Below, piece after piece: positions 44,640 through 54,262 of a stretch of 64,000 nucleotides of DNA. Within the stretch, counting starts at the first letter, position 1. Each line of letters starts with the position of its first letter. Position numbers and translations under genes: made by a program. Origin of the DNA: Paenibacillus sp. SC116 (GTDB lineage: Bacteria > Bacillota > Bacilli > Paenibacillales > Paenibacillaceae); assembly GCF_024733555.1 (NCBI RefSeq), contig NZ_JANIOF010000001.1, positions 1,512,856-1,576,855 of the forward strand, in the 5' to 3' direction. The notes below the pieces were generated by a model. The model was not told the origin of the DNA. It saw nothing but the letters and a program-made list of their open reading frames with translations, and ran no database searches.

Positions 44640-45824
44640 TTAAGCTCCATACACCTCAATAACTCCGGCTGCTCCCATACCGCCGCCGATACACATCGAT
44701 ACGACCCCATATCCTCCGCCGCGGCGACGCAGCTCATGGACGAGCGATGCGGTTAGCTTCGTTCCTGTGCAGCCAAGTGGATGGCCAAGCGCAATAGCTC
44801 CACCGTTCACGTTGACTTTGCTTTCATCCAATTCCAGCTGACGAATAATCGCTACGCATTGGGAAGCAAATGCTTCGTTCAGCTCATACAGATTCACTTG
44901 CTCTTTCGTAATACCAGCCAGCTTAAGCGCTTTTGGAATCGCTTCGATTGGGCCAATTCCCATCACTTCAGGGTCAACACCCGCCAATGCAAAGGAGCGA
45001 AATGCTGCCAGCGGCTTCAGACCTAGTGCTTCTGCACGCTCTCTGGACATCAGTACAGCAGCAGCAGCGCCATCACTCATCTGCGAGGCATTGCCAGCTG
45101 TGACCGAGCCTTTCGCTGCAAAAGATGGCTTCAGCTTAGCCAAACCTTCTATCGACGTGTCAGTGCGAACACCTTCGTCCATATCGAATACGATATCCTT
45201 CTCCCACGGACGCCCATTCTCACCGATGCCCTTTACCTTCGTCGAGATTGAGACGATCTCATCTTTGAATTTGCCTTCTGAAATTGCCGCTGCCGCTTTC
45301 CTATGGCTGTTATACGCGAATTCGTCTTGCGCTTCGCGGCTAATGTCATAGCGGTTCGCCACATTTTCCGCAGTATGGCCCATGCCCATATATACTTGCG
45401 GCATTTCTGCTACAAGCTGAGGATGCGGTGCAAGCTTGAATCCTGTCATCGGGACGTGGCTCATACTTTCGACGCCCCCCGCCACGATGACATCAGCGTG
45501 CCCAAGCATAATCCGTTCAGCCGCATAAGCAATCGACTGTAGTCCCGATGCGCAAAAGCGGTTGACTGTAACAGCTGGCACAGTCGTCGGAAAGTCTGCA
45601 TACAGCGACATTACACGAGCAAAGTTAAGGCCTTGCTCACCCTCAGGCATTGCACAGCCGATAATGACGTCATCAACGTCCTCTTTGCGCAGACCAGGCG
45701 CCCTACGGATTGCTTCATCCAGCACGATGCGGCCTAAATCCTCGGAACGTGTATGCGCTAAACTGCCGCGCTTCGCTCTGCCAATCGGTGTACGCACGAT
45801 GGATACTATGACTGCTTCTTTCAT
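44640..45824 (-). CDS. fadA: Acetyl-CoA C-acyltransferase (3-ketoacyl-CoA thiolase)
   Basis: 394 aa thiolase. Active-site Cys is in [11 protein letters not shown] (about 90), His in [14 protein letters not shown] and the second Cys in [13 protein letters not shown]. It cleaves 3-ketoacyl-CoA with CoA in beta-oxidation. GAGGGGAGATAACG is before the ATG. It lies 113 bases after fadN. Confidence 0.95.
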   Translation of the reverse strand: MKEAVIVSIVRTPIGRAKRGSLAHTRSEDLGRIVLDEAIRRAPGLRKEDVDDVIIGCAMPEGEQGLNFARVMSLYADFPTTVPAVTVNRFCASGLQSIAYAAERIMLGHADVIVAGGVESMSHVPMTGFKLAPHPQLVAEMPQVYMGMGHTAENVANRYDISREAQDEFAYNSHRKAAAAISEGKFKDEIVSISTKVKGIGENGRPWEKDIVFDMDEGVRTDTSIEGLAKLKPSFAAKGSVTAGNASQMSDGAAAAVLMSRERAEALGLKPLAAFRSFALAGVDPEVMGIGPIEAIPKALKLAGITKEQVNLYELNEAFASQCVAIIRQLELDESKVNVNGGAIALGHPLGCTGTKLTASLVHELRRRGGGYGVVSMCIGGGMGAAGVIEVYGA

Positions 45825-45859
45825 CGTTATCTCCCCTCACTGGTTCTGATCTCATGAAT

Positions 45860-45905
45860 TTGGATAGCTAAATAGTTAGATAGTTAGATAGTTAGATAGT
45901 TTGAT
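45860..45905. repeat. Microsatellite in the fadN-fadA gap
   Basis: About five imperfect copies of TAGTTAGA/TAGATAGT (line of TTAGATAG repeats); copies are near-perfect at 45872-45901. Confidence 0.7.
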
Positions 45906-45937
45906 ATTTTATTAATTCGAAAACACATCCAACTCTA

Positions 45938-48334
45938 CTAGTTGCGCAATGGCTTGCCCGTCGTCAAAATATGCTGCATTCGCTGCTGCGTCTTCGGCTC
46001 ACCCGTTAAGCTTAAAAATGCTTCACGCTCCAGATCGAGCATATACTGCTCCGAAACATAGCTGTTCGCCGGCACATTTCCACCAGCCAATACATGCGCA
46101 AGCTTGTTGGCGATTAGTTGGTCGTGTTCGCTGATAAAGCCACTTTGGCGCATCGTATACGCACCTAGCTGCATAACCGCTTTGCCTTGTTCGCCGACAA
46201 CGCGGATACGCTCTTCGACTGGCGCATTATAGCCAGCACGATCCATATCCAGCACCGCCATTTTTGCTTCATAAATACGGTGATCCGAGTTAATAACGAC
46301 CGAATCTTGCGGTGCCATGTAACCAAGTCGCTTCGTATCATGACCGCTCGTTGACACTTTCGCCATCCCAATCGTTTCAAAGTAGCCATTCATAAATGGC
46401 TGCAAATCAACCTCAGGATTGCTCACTAAGCGGCTTGTGCGCAGTGCAACTTCTTTACAACCGCCGCCTGCTGGAATAAGACCAACACCGACCTCAACAA
46501 GTCCATAGTAAGTTTCAGCCGAGAAAATCACCTTATCAGCTGGCATACAAGCCTCCACTCCACCACCAAGCGTCATCTGATGTGGAGCAGCCACGACCGG
46601 CTTCGGCAACCGTTTCAATGCCATCATGCTGTTTTGGAACAATCGAATTATGCTATCCACTTCATCCCACTCGCCATCTTGCGCTTCCATTAATAGCAGC
46701 ATCAAGTTGGCACCGACGCAAAAATGTTTACCTTCATTCGCAATGACGAGACCTCGATAGTTGTTACGCACTTCTTCTGCACTCTTCTGAATCATCGTTA
46801 AAATGTCCCCGCCAATGGCGTTATTAGGCGAACTGAACTCCAGACAGGCAACATCGTCACCAATATCAATCAAATTCGCGCCTGAGTTAGACAAAATAAT
46901 GCGATTTTGTTCTTTCAGCGCACGCAAGGAAATGTGCTCAGGTCGAGTTTCAACAGCAGTTAGGGCGCATTCATAATAGAAGGCGCTGCTTCCAGCTTCT
47001 CTCACGTAAAAGCTCGTATGACCAGCAGCTATCCATGATGTAACCCAATCTGGCAGGACGTCCCCTTCCGCCTCCATAAGCTGTGCGCTTTTTACAAGAC
47101 CGATGGCATCCCATAGCTCAAACGGCCCGAGATCCCAGTTGAAGCCCCACTTCATTGCATTGTCAATCTCAACAATGGAGTCTGCGATCTCACCCAATTT
47201 ATTTGCAGCGTACAGCAGTACAGGCTTGAGCACGTTCCACGCAAGCTCCGAATAACGGTCACCCGTTCCGAGAAGCGCCTTTATTTTGGCTGCTGCACCT
47301 TTGGCAGATTTAGCGGCTTCTAACGAAGCTCCCTTCACCTTTTGCGAAACCGCATACTCCATCGTTTCCAGTTTCAGCGCCTGAATCTCTTTTCCAGTCG
47401 CCGTCTTTACTTTTTTATAGAAGCCCTGCCCCTGCTTCTCACCGATCCAGCCTAGTTCCACCATCCGGCGCAGCACGGTCGGCGCATCGAAAATAGCTTT
47501 CTCCGACTCATCCGTCGTATTGTCATACACGTTCCCAGCCACATGAACAAAAGTATCCAGACCTACGAGATCAAGCGTACGGAAAGTCGCGCTTTTCGGT
47601 CGGCCCATAGCTGGCCCTGTAACTGCGTCGATTTCTTCGACGGTATAACCTTTTTCCAACATTTCACGCAGCGTCACGAGCAGCCCATACGTACCGATCC
47701 GATTGGCAATAAAATTCGGCGTATCTTTGGCCGATACCACGCCTTTGCCGAGGCTCTTTTCACCAAACAGAGTCATATATTTCACAATTTCAGGGTCCGT
47801 TGTCTGGCCTGGAATAACTTCAAGCAGCTTCATATAACGCGGTGGATTAAAGAAATGAGTGCCTAAAAAATGACGTTTGAATGCATCTCCACAAGGCTCT
47901 ACCATTTCGTTAATCGAAATGCCTGAAGTGTTAGAAGAAACGATGGTACCTGGTGTCCACACCTGCTCAATGCGCTGCAGTAATTGACGCTTCACGTCAA
48001 GACGCTCCACGACAACTTCGATAATCCAGTCCACTTTGGACAATTTGTGCAGGTCGTCTTCCAGGTTGCCTGGTGTGATGCGAGTAGCAAATGCTTCGCT
48101 ATACAGCGGAGCTGGCTTTGTTTTTTTAAGCTTTTCAATTGCTGTTACGGCAAGCTTACTGCGTACTTTAGGGTTCTCTAAAGTAAGACCTGCTTTTTTC
48201 TCATCTTCGGTAAGCTGTGTTGGAACGATATCAAGCAGCAAACAAGAGATACCTGCACCTGCTAAATGTGCGGCTATCGCTGCTCCCATCACACCTGAGC
48301 CAATCACGGCGGCTTGCTGAATCGGTTTGACCAT
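45938..48334 (-). CDS. fadN: 3-Hydroxyacyl-CoA dehydrogenase / enoyl-CoA hydratase
   Basis: 798 aa, a fusion like B. subtilis FadN. The N-terminus is the NAD-binding Rossmann fold (AAVIGSGVMGAAIAAHLAGAG), then dehydrogenase domains (ANRIGTYG, HFFNPPRYMKLLEVIPG). The enoyl-CoA hydratase domain is in the C-terminal half (VVAAPHQMTLGGGVEACMPAD and GLVEVGVGLIPAGGG). It makes 3-ketoacyl-CoA from trans-enoyl-CoA. GGAGGGTTTCCGAAC precedes the ATG. Confidence 0.95.
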   Translation of the reverse strand: MVKPIQQAAVIGSGVMGAAIAAHLAGAGISCLLLDIVPTQLTEDEKKAGLTLENPKVRSKLAVTAIEKLKKTKPAPLYSEAFATRITPGNLEDDLHKLSKVDWIIEVVVERLDVKRQLLQRIEQVWTPGTIVSSNTSGISINEMVEPCGDAFKRHFLGTHFFNPPRYMKLLEVIPGQTTDPEIVKYMTLFGEKSLGKGVVSAKDTPNFIANRIGTYGLLVTLREMLEKGYTVEEIDAVTGPAMGRPKSATFRTLDLVGLDTFVHVAGNVYDNTTDESEKAIFDAPTVLRRMVELGWIGEKQGQGFYKKVKTATGKEIQALKLETMEYAVSQKVKGASLEAAKSAKGAAAKIKALLGTGDRYSELAWNVLKPVLLYAANKLGEIADSIVEIDNAMKWGFNWDLGPFELWDAIGLVKSAQLMEAEGDVLPDWVTSWIAAGHTSFYVREAGSSAFYYECALTAVETRPEHISLRALKEQNRIILSNSGANLIDIGDDVACLEFSSPNNAIGGDILTMIQKSAEEVRNNYRGLVIANEGKHFCVGANLMLLLMEAQDGEWDEVDSIIRLFQNSMMALKRLPKPVVAAPHQMTLGGGVEACMPADKVIFSAETYYGLVEVGVGLIPAGGGCKEVALRTSRLVSNPEVDLQPFMNGYFETIGMAKVSTSGHDTKRLGYMAPQDSVVINSDHRIYEAKMAVLDMDRAGYNAPVEERIRVVGEQGKAVMQLGAYTMRQSGFISEHDQLIANKLAHVLAGGNVPANSYVSEQYMLDLEREAFLSLTGEPKTQQRMQHILTTGKPLRN

Positions 48335-48598
48335 GTTCGGAAACCCTCCTGTTTGAAAATGGTGAGCTTATATTGGTAATGAAATTGTTGCTAATTAAGA
48401 GTTGATGTGTCGTTTGCGCTGTAAATGTTAAATGTGGAATCTCAATTCAAGTAGAATAATTGGAGTCGTATAAGTAGCGAATAGTAGTCATATCGTTAAA
48501 GTGGTTTTACTTAGTAGAAGCAAAGCAATCTCTGTGAAGTTGTTGTTGTTTTTCTTGATTAGGACCTGATGCTCACATTTAAATCTGCATCCTATACC
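48335..48598. other. 264-bp gap between fadF and fadN, no gene
   Basis: AT-rich without a recognised terminator or FadR box; fadN may be read from the fadF promoter or from an unrecognised one here. Confidence 0.5.
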
Positions 48599-50791
48599 CT
48601 ATGCCGTTACAGCTTCCTTATCACCAGACGAGACAGGGCCAAACACGGCAAGCTCCAGCAGCTCGGCAATATCCTTCGTTTGCACGCTTTCCTCGGCATT
48701 CAACAGCTTGGTGCCATCCTCCATCATCGTCAAGCAAAATGGACACGCGGATGAGATAACCGTTGGCTTCACTTCGAGTGCCTGCTCGGTTCGAGCCAAG
48801 TTCACTCTTTTGCCCGCCGTTTCTTCCATCCACATCATGCCGCCGCCAGCGCCGCAGCACATGCCGTTTTCGCGTGTACGCTCCATCTCCAACAGCTCTA
48901 CGCCCTCAATCGCGCGCAGCACGTTGCGCGGTTGGTCATAGACGTTGTTATAGCGCCCTAAGTAGCAGGAATCATGGTACGTTACACGCTCTTTCACCTC
49001 ATGCTTAGGAACTATGCGCTTGTCACGAACGAGTTCGTCAAGCAGCTCGGTATGGTGCAGCACTTCTGCTTCTAAGCCGAATTCAGGATACTCATTTTTG
49101 AGCGTATTGTACGTGTGCGGACATGCCGTCACAATTTTGCGAACATTGTATTTTTGGAACGTGCCTATATTTTCTTCACACAGCTGCTGGAACAAAAATT
49201 CATTGCCCATGCGCCTTGGCGTGTCGCCGGAGTTCTTTTCCTCGTTGCCAAGGATCGCGAAGTTTACACCTGCTTCATTAAGCAAACGGACAAAGGCCCG
49301 TGTTACTTTGCGACTGCGGTTATCGTAAGAGCCCATCGAGCCAACGAAGAATAGCACGTCGAAAGCTGGATTTTCTTTAACTGTAGGCACTTTTAGAACG
49401 CCCTCTGGATCAACATCCTGCACCCATTTCACACGATCGTTGCGGCTAATGCCCCACGGGTTACTTTGACGCTCGATATTTTGCAAAGCACGCTGCCCAT
49501 CATGCGGCATGCTGCCTTGGGTAAGTACAAGGTAACGGCGCAAGTCAATAATTTTATCAACATGCTCATTGCCGACCGGGCATTGATCTTCACAGTTGCG
49601 GCACGTTGTGCATGCCCATATTTCCGACTCACTCATAATATCACCGACAAGTTCTAGCTGCCCTGGTGTACGTCCATCTGCTACAGGCAGCCAAGATCGT
49701 GCCTGCGCTTGCATGGTCGCACCGATGTCCGTAATGCCCTGCCCATTCCATGCTCCTAGCTGCTGCCCCTCCATTCGCATCATATGTGTCGTCTCGCCTG
49801 AAAAAGCAAATGCAGGAACCCAAGGGGATTTCGATGTAATTGCAGCACCCTTTTCGGTTAAATGGTCGCGCATTTTTGTAATCATGTGCATCGGTGACAG
49901 CCATTTACCAGTGCTCGCTGCTGGGCACACATTCGTACAGCGACCGCATTCCACACATGCATACAAATCAAGTAACTGCTTTTGCGTCAAATCTTCAATT
50001 TTGCCGACGCCAAATGATTCCGCTTCTTCATCTTCCAAATCGAGCTTGCGCAATCGACCAACAGGCTCCGTACGCCGCAGAATGATATTGAGTGGTGCCG
50101 TAATTAGGTGAAAATGTTTGGATTGTGGCACATACACGAGGAACGCCAGCAAAATAAGTAAATGAGCCCACCAGCTAATTACGTACAAAACAGTTGCAGC
50201 TTCTGTACTCATACCAAGTGAGTCGAACGGTATAGCGATCAGTGATGAGAAAGGCGCGTGCCAGGATGGCTCCAATCCTTCTCGTATTCGGGCGACAGTT
50301 TGTGTGAACAGTACAGAGAGCATCAAGCTGTAGATGAAGAAAAGGACTAGACTTGGCTTCCAGCCTCGCTTAAGTCTTTGCAGCTTCTCTCCATATCGAC
50401 GATATGCAGCGTAGCCCATCGCAATGAGAATCGATGCTACGGTCAGCTCTTGCAGCAGCTCGAAGTAAGCAAATCCGGGAATAGGCAGCGAACGTCCTGC
50501 CAAGCCTTTGTAAATAATATCAATGGCTCCGAGCTGTAAAATAAGGAATCCATAGAAGACAACAAGATGCATCAATCCGCTTTTGCGGTCCTTCATCAGC
50601 TTCGTCTGTCCAAACACTTGCCCCATAAACTCGCGCAAATTGTGCTTAACCCGCCCCTTCCAATTAACGGGCTGCCCCAATTGGACGTACAAATAACGAT
50701 GGTACACCGCTTTGAAAAACCAATAGACGCCAAGCCCAGTAACGCCCAAAAATAGCAGCAGATGCACGAACGCTCCTGGCATTAAAACCAA
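48599..50791 (-). CDS. fadF: Membrane (Fe-S)-binding reductase, FadF-like
   Basis: 730 aa. Five or so membrane helices in the first 225 residues are followed by two ferredoxin motifs: Cys279, Cys282, Cys285, Cys289 (CVECGRCTNVCP) and Cys394, Cys397, Cys400, Cys404 (CTTCRNCEDQCP), then two CCG-type cysteine-rich domains (MCCGAGGGMMW). This is the heterodisulfide-reductase-like layout of B. subtilis FadF, proposed to link EtfAB electrons to the menaquinone pool. It starts after GAAAGGAGTTGGTTTTA. It heads the minus-strand run and reads away from fadR. Confidence 0.92.
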   Translation of the reverse strand: MVLMPGAFVHLLLFLGVTGLGVYWFFKAVYHRYLYVQLGQPVNWKGRVKHNLREFMGQVFGQTKLMKDRKSGLMHLVVFYGFLILQLGAIDIIYKGLAGRSLPIPGFAYFELLQELTVASILIAMGYAAYRRYGEKLQRLKRGWKPSLVLFFIYSLMLSVLFTQTVARIREGLEPSWHAPFSSLIAIPFDSLGMSTEAATVLYVISWWAHLLILLAFLVYVPQSKHFHLITAPLNIILRRTEPVGRLRKLDLEDEEAESFGVGKIEDLTQKQLLDLYACVECGRCTNVCPAASTGKWLSPMHMITKMRDHLTEKGAAITSKSPWVPAFAFSGETTHMMRMEGQQLGAWNGQGITDIGATMQAQARSWLPVADGRTPGQLELVGDIMSESEIWACTTCRNCEDQCPVGNEHVDKIIDLRRYLVLTQGSMPHDGQRALQNIERQSNPWGISRNDRVKWVQDVDPEGVLKVPTVKENPAFDVLFFVGSMGSYDNRSRKVTRAFVRLLNEAGVNFAILGNEEKNSGDTPRRMGNEFLFQQLCEENIGTFQKYNVRKIVTACPHTYNTLKNEYPEFGLEAEVLHHTELLDELVRDKRIVPKHEVKERVTYHDSCYLGRYNNVYDQPRNVLRAIEGVELLEMERTRENGMCCGAGGGMMWMEETAGKRVNLARTEQALEVKPTVISSACPFCLTMMEDGTKLLNAEESVQTKDIAELLELAVFGPVSSGDKEAVTA

Positions 50792-50840
50792 CTCCTTTCT
50801 GAGATGTCCATACCTAATGAATAGTAAATTAGTAAAAAAA

Positions 50841-50858
50841 CGAATGAACGCTCATTCA
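50841..50858. promoter_or_regulatory. FadR-type operator 1
   Basis: GAATGA-ACGC-TCATTC with outer C/A: six-base perfect arms, one deviation from TGAATGA-NTAN-TCATTCA in the spacer. It lies 50 bases before the fadF start where a weak -35 could be. Confidence 0.7.
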
Positions 50859-50951
50859 TTTTATGGTTAAGCGCTTCCAATTGCTACTTGATCACGGAGC
50901 TACAAAGCTAACTTGCCTCTTTATGAAACACTTTGGGATGAGCAAATGTCA

Positions 50952-50980
50952 TTGACAAGGAAAAGTTTGTATTTTATGAT
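50952..50980 (+). promoter_or_regulatory. fadR promoter
   Basis: TTGACA (50952-50957), exactly 17-bp spacer, TATGAT (50975-50980), a near-ideal sigma-A promoter. The start falls near 50987, just before FadR operator 2. Confidence 0.85.
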
Positions 50981-50989
50981 AGCAGCAAC

Positions 50990-51007
50990 TGAATGAGTAT
51001 TCATTCA
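50990..51007. promoter_or_regulatory. FadR-type operator 2
   Basis: TGAATGAGTATTCATTCA: an exact match to the B. subtilis FadR (YsiA) consensus TGAATGANTANTCATTCA and a perfect palindrome. It lies immediately downstream of the fadR promoter, fitting autorepression lifted by long-chain acyl-CoA. Confidence 0.9.
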
Positions 51008-51042
51008 TGATTTATCCATATTCTAACATCGAGGTGATTCCA

Positions 51043-51630
51043 TTGACAAGTAGCAAAAAAGAAAAATATACCCAAATTCTCGAAGCGGCCTTAAAAGTGT
51101 TTGCCGAGCACGGGTATCACCGCTCTCAAGTTGCTCGGATAGCTAAGGAAGCTGGAGTTGCTGACGGTACTATTTATTTGTATTTCAAACGGAAGGAGGA
51201 TATTCTCATCTCTCTGTTTCGAGAGAAACTGGGCGAGCTGGTGAGTAAATTTCATGCGACTATCGAGCAAACAACCAGTGCGAAAGATGCGCTGCGTAAA
51301 GTGTGCGAGATTCATTATACAGAGCTGGAGAACAATGTGGATCTAGCCTTTGTGACTCAAATTGAACTGCGCCAAAGCTCTCTTGAGCTGCGCAAAGAAA
51401 TTGGCAGTGCGATTAAGCCATACATCACTTTAATTGAACAGCTTCTTCAGCAAGGTATTGAAGAGGGCCTCTTCCGTCCTGATCTCGATGTTAAGCTGAC
51501 ACGTCTGCTTCTATTTGGTGCGATGGATGAGGTTGTAACCTCGTGGTTGATTTCCGGTAGAAAATATTCGCTATCCGGCCAAGTAGATGGGACAGTAAAC
51601 TTCTTTTTTAAAGGTATCGAACAAGCGTAG
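51043..51630 (+). CDS. fadR: TetR-family fatty-acid degradation regulator FadR
   Basis: 195 aa. The HTH is in ALKVFAEHGYHRSQVARIAKEAGVADGTIYLYFKRKEDIL; the helical ligand domain follows. Length and sequence match the FadR (YsiA) type of B. subtilis, which represses fad genes until bound by acyl-CoA. TTG at 51043 (after GAGGTGATTCCA) gives the conserved start; the longer frame begins at ATG 51007 inside operator 2. The etfBA genes follow. Confidence 0.93.
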   Translation: MTSSKKEKYTQILEAALKVFAEHGYHRSQVARIAKEAGVADGTIYLYFKRKEDILISLFREKLGELVSKFHATIEQTTSAKDALRKVCEIHYTELENNVDLAFVTQIELRQSSLELRKEIGSAIKPYITLIEQLLQQGIEEGLFRPDLDVKLTRLLLFGAMDEVVTSWLISGRKYSLSGQVDGTVNFFFKGIEQA

Positions 51631-51744
51631 CCAATTTTTATTCCAGCCTTTGTAACTGGATGTTGCTCCCCTTAGATGCATTTGCTGCGAGGTTACTCGG
51701 CTTTCTCTTACTTCATTTATTTTGAACGAAAGGGGCAGTGCAAG

Positions 51745-52512
51745 ATGAACATTATCGTCTTAGTAAAGCAAACGTTTGATACGGAGGAAAAAATCGTCGT
51801 CGAACAAGGCTCCGTTATAGAAGATGGGGTTAAATTCGTCATTAATCCATATGATGAATATGCCGTTGAGCAGGCGATCCAAATTCGAGACGAGGCAGGC
51901 GGTAAAGTAACCGTTGTCTCGGTAGGACCTGAACGAGCAGCAGAAGCGCTGCGCACCGCACTCGCCATGGGGGCTGATGAAGCTGTACTTATAAATGACA
52001 GCCGCATTGGTCATGATGAGCACTCTGTCGCTATGGCCTTGCACGCGTTTGTCTCGCAAGAGCCGTACGATTTAATTCTCGGAGGCAATTTCTCCGTAGA
52101 CAACGGAGCAGGTCAAGTCGCCGTTCGACTGGCCAAATTACTTTCCATCCCGCACACTTCATCCATTACAAAGCTGGACATTACCACAGGCAGCGCAGTC
52201 GCTCACCGCGATGCAGAGGGCGACCTCGAAACAGTTGAGCTGCCCTTACCTGCTTTATTTACAGCACAACAAGGCTTGAACGAGCCGCGTTATCCTTCCT
52301 TGCAAGGCATTATGAAAGCAAAGAAAAAGCCGTTCCGCGAACTGTCACTCGACGACTTGAATCTCAATGTTGGAGCTGTTGCCCCTCGTACAGAGCGCAA
52401 AGATTTACAGCTCCCTCCTGCTCGCCAAGCTGGCAAGATCATTCCTGGTGAGCCAGCAGAGCAGGTTCAGGAGTTGTTCCGCCTGCTGCGTACAGAAGCA
52501 AAGGTTATTTAA
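51745..52512 (+). CDS. etfB: Electron transfer flavoprotein beta subunit
   Basis: 255 aa. NPYDEYAVEQAIQIRD and GADEAVLIND are family-typical; the C-terminus binds AMP. With EtfA it carries FADH2 electrons from acyl-CoA dehydrogenases. ATG 51745 follows AAAGGGGCAGTGCAAG; the longer frame from 51676 lacks a ribosome binding site. etfA starts 22 bases downstream. Confidence 0.95.
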   Translation: MNIIVLVKQTFDTEEKIVVEQGSVIEDGVKFVINPYDEYAVEQAIQIRDEAGGKVTVVSVGPERAAEALRTALAMGADEAVLINDSRIGHDEHSVAMALHAFVSQEPYDLILGGNFSVDNGAGQVAVRLAKLLSIPHTSSITKLDITTGSAVAHRDAEGDLETVELPLPALFTAQQGLNEPRYPSLQGIMKAKKKPFRELSLDDLNLNVGAVAPRTERKDLQLPPARQAGKIIPGEPAEQVQELFRLLRTEAKVI

Positions 52513-52534
52513 TCGATTGGGAGGCGAATTTACG

Positions 52535-53515
52535 ATGTCGAAAACATTTCTTGTTGTAGCTGAAACGAGAGGCGGATCCCTGCGCCAAGTATCCTTTGAA
52601 ACGATTAGTGCGGCACATACAGCTGGAGGGGCCGACACGACAGTAGCAGCGGTACTTATTGGTGGGACTACTGACGCACTTGTGAAAGAGCTAGCCCAGT
52701 ACGGTGCAGGTCATGTTTATGCTGTTGAGCATTCAGACTTAGAACATTACAACCCGCAAGCTTATTTTTCTGCTGTGCAAACTGTTGTTCAAAAGGTACA
52801 GCCTGATGCTATTTTCTTCGGCCATACAGCTATTGGTAAAGATTTGGCACCGCAGTTAGCGGCTGTACTTGGTGCAGGTCAAATTTCAGACATTACAGCG
52901 ATTGAAATAGATGACAACGGACATGCCTTGTTTACACGCCCTATCTATGCAGGCAAAGTGCTGGAGAAAAAATCGTTCACCGCTTTCCCGTGGATTGTAA
53001 CGGTACGCCCGAACAATATCACGCCTCAGGCTCTCGATACGACGCGCACGGCAGCAGTGGAAGCGATTGCTTATCCAAAGCCTGAGCTGCAAACGATTAT
53101 TCGTGATGTGGTACGCAACACATCAGGGAAAATCGACTTGAGCGAAGCTAAAGTCATTATCTCAGGCGGGCGTGGCGTTCGCAGTGCAGACGGTTTCAAA
53201 CCGCTGGAGGAATTGGCAGCCGTATTGGGTGGTGCGGTCGGCGCTTCGCGTGGGGCATGTGACGCAGGATATTGCGATTACGCCCTGCAAATTGGGCAGA
53301 CAGGCAAAGTGGTAACGCCCGAGTTGTATATCGCCTGCGGTATTAGCGGCGCGATTCAGCACGTAGCCGGTATGAGCTCATCACGGGTTATTATTGCGAT
53401 TAACAAGGACCCAGAGGCACCTATTTTTAAAATTGCCGACTATGGGATCGTGGGCGATTTGTTTGAAGTGGTTCCACTTTTGACTGAGCAATTTAAGTTG
53501 GCCTTGCAGCCGTGA
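52535..53515 (+). CDS. etfA: Electron transfer flavoprotein alpha subunit
   Basis: 326 aa. The FAD-binding motif of the C-terminal domain includes VISGGRGVRSADGFKPLEELAAVLGGAVGASRG and GKVVTPELYIACGISGAIQH. ATG 52535 follows GGGAGGCGAATTTACG; the ORF to 52367 upstream overlaps etfB and is not the start. A strong terminator closes the plus-strand unit. Confidence 0.95.
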   Translation: MSKTFLVVAETRGGSLRQVSFETISAAHTAGGADTTVAAVLIGGTTDALVKELAQYGAGHVYAVEHSDLEHYNPQAYFSAVQTVVQKVQPDAIFFGHTAIGKDLAPQLAAVLGAGQISDITAIEIDDNGHALFTRPIYAGKVLEKKSFTAFPWIVTVRPNNITPQALDTTRTAAVEAIAYPKPELQTIIRDVVRNTSGKIDLSEAKVIISGGRGVRSADGFKPLEELAAVLGGAVGASRGACDAGYCDYALQIGQTGKVVTPELYIACGISGAIQHVAGMSSSRVIIAINKDPEAPIFKIADYGIVGDLFEVVPLLTEQFKLALQP

Positions 53516-53524
53516 TGGATATTT

Positions 53525-53565
53525 AAAAATACACTGAGGCCGGTATATGGCTTCAGTGTATTTTT
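53525..53565 (+). terminator. Terminator of fadR-etfBA
   Basis: A 17-bp stem, left arm 53525-53541, right arm 53549-53565 (with a G-T pair), loop GGTATAT region, then TTTTTTG. Confidence 0.9.
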
Positions 53566-53569
53566 TGTT

Positions 53570-54100
53570 GACTCCCGACCTTGGGATGTTCTATTCACTA
53601 ACTCGAATTTTAATTGACTGCTAATGAGCAGGATAGCACTCAGGTGTAGTTCAATACACGCATCCGTGTAGAATGTGACGTGACAGCATCGAGACGACTG
53701 TTGAGTCAGTTCAGTACTTTAAGCACTGCTATTTCATCACAGCAATGTTGTTTGCTGCAATGGATACAATCCGTGGTTTCACAGAGTTTTAGCCACTAAA
53801 TGTTTAGGATGTTACCTTTAATTATATTGTGGCTTACTTTGATTGTATAGTTGTCTCGAAATATTTAGAGTTTAGTGGTCAATGATTCTTTCTACTGTCT
53901 TATTTGCACTTACTAAATCTCTACTTATTCATCCTCCTCATAAAAAATCTTATATACTTCACAGGAACAAGTATTTGTTTTGGAGCGTACTCAATCAATT
54001 CACTCTCCATTCATCTATTTTATATAAGGAAGATCAACTGCTTCCTACTCTACTCTGTTCTTATCTGATTTAGCCGACATCATCTAATTCAAAACCCAAA
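53570..54100. other. About 530 bp without a clear gene at the core/accessory boundary
   Basis: The plus-strand ORF at 53882-54073 has no ribosome binding site or protein-like composition and is not accepted. The sequence turns AT-rich here. No terminator or repeat beyond the etfA terminator was recognised. Confidence 0.5.
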
Positions 54101-54262
54101 GTGCTGACCGCGACATGGTTAGTTTCGCAGGGTTATGAGCTGATTCTGCATCGTTGCCACATCATTTTGCAAACCAAGGGCAAAGCTCGCAGCGTAGAGA
54201 CGGTGATAGCTGAAGTTCGGCACTTCTTTGATCTTACCTCCAAACTCCTCTTATACCTTTGA
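54101..54262 (+). pseudogene. Probable C-terminal gene remnant (53 aa)
   Basis: The frame is open from a TAG near 54071 to TGA at 54260-54262 and reads as convincing protein (ATWLVSQGYELILHRCHII, KARSVETVIAEVRHFFDLT). There is no ATG and no ribosome binding site; GTG 54101 is the only nearby start. It is probably the end of a gene whose front was lost. The family is unrecognised. It overlaps the Abi_C stop region by 12 bases, convergently. Confidence 0.4.

Noticed and set aside
51007-51042. fadR start at ATG 51007
   Set aside because: That ATG is inside the FadR operator; TTG 51043 has the ribosome binding site and gives the usual length.
53882-54073. Plus-strand 63-aa ORF
   Set aside because: Low-complexity composition, no ribosome binding site, no motif.
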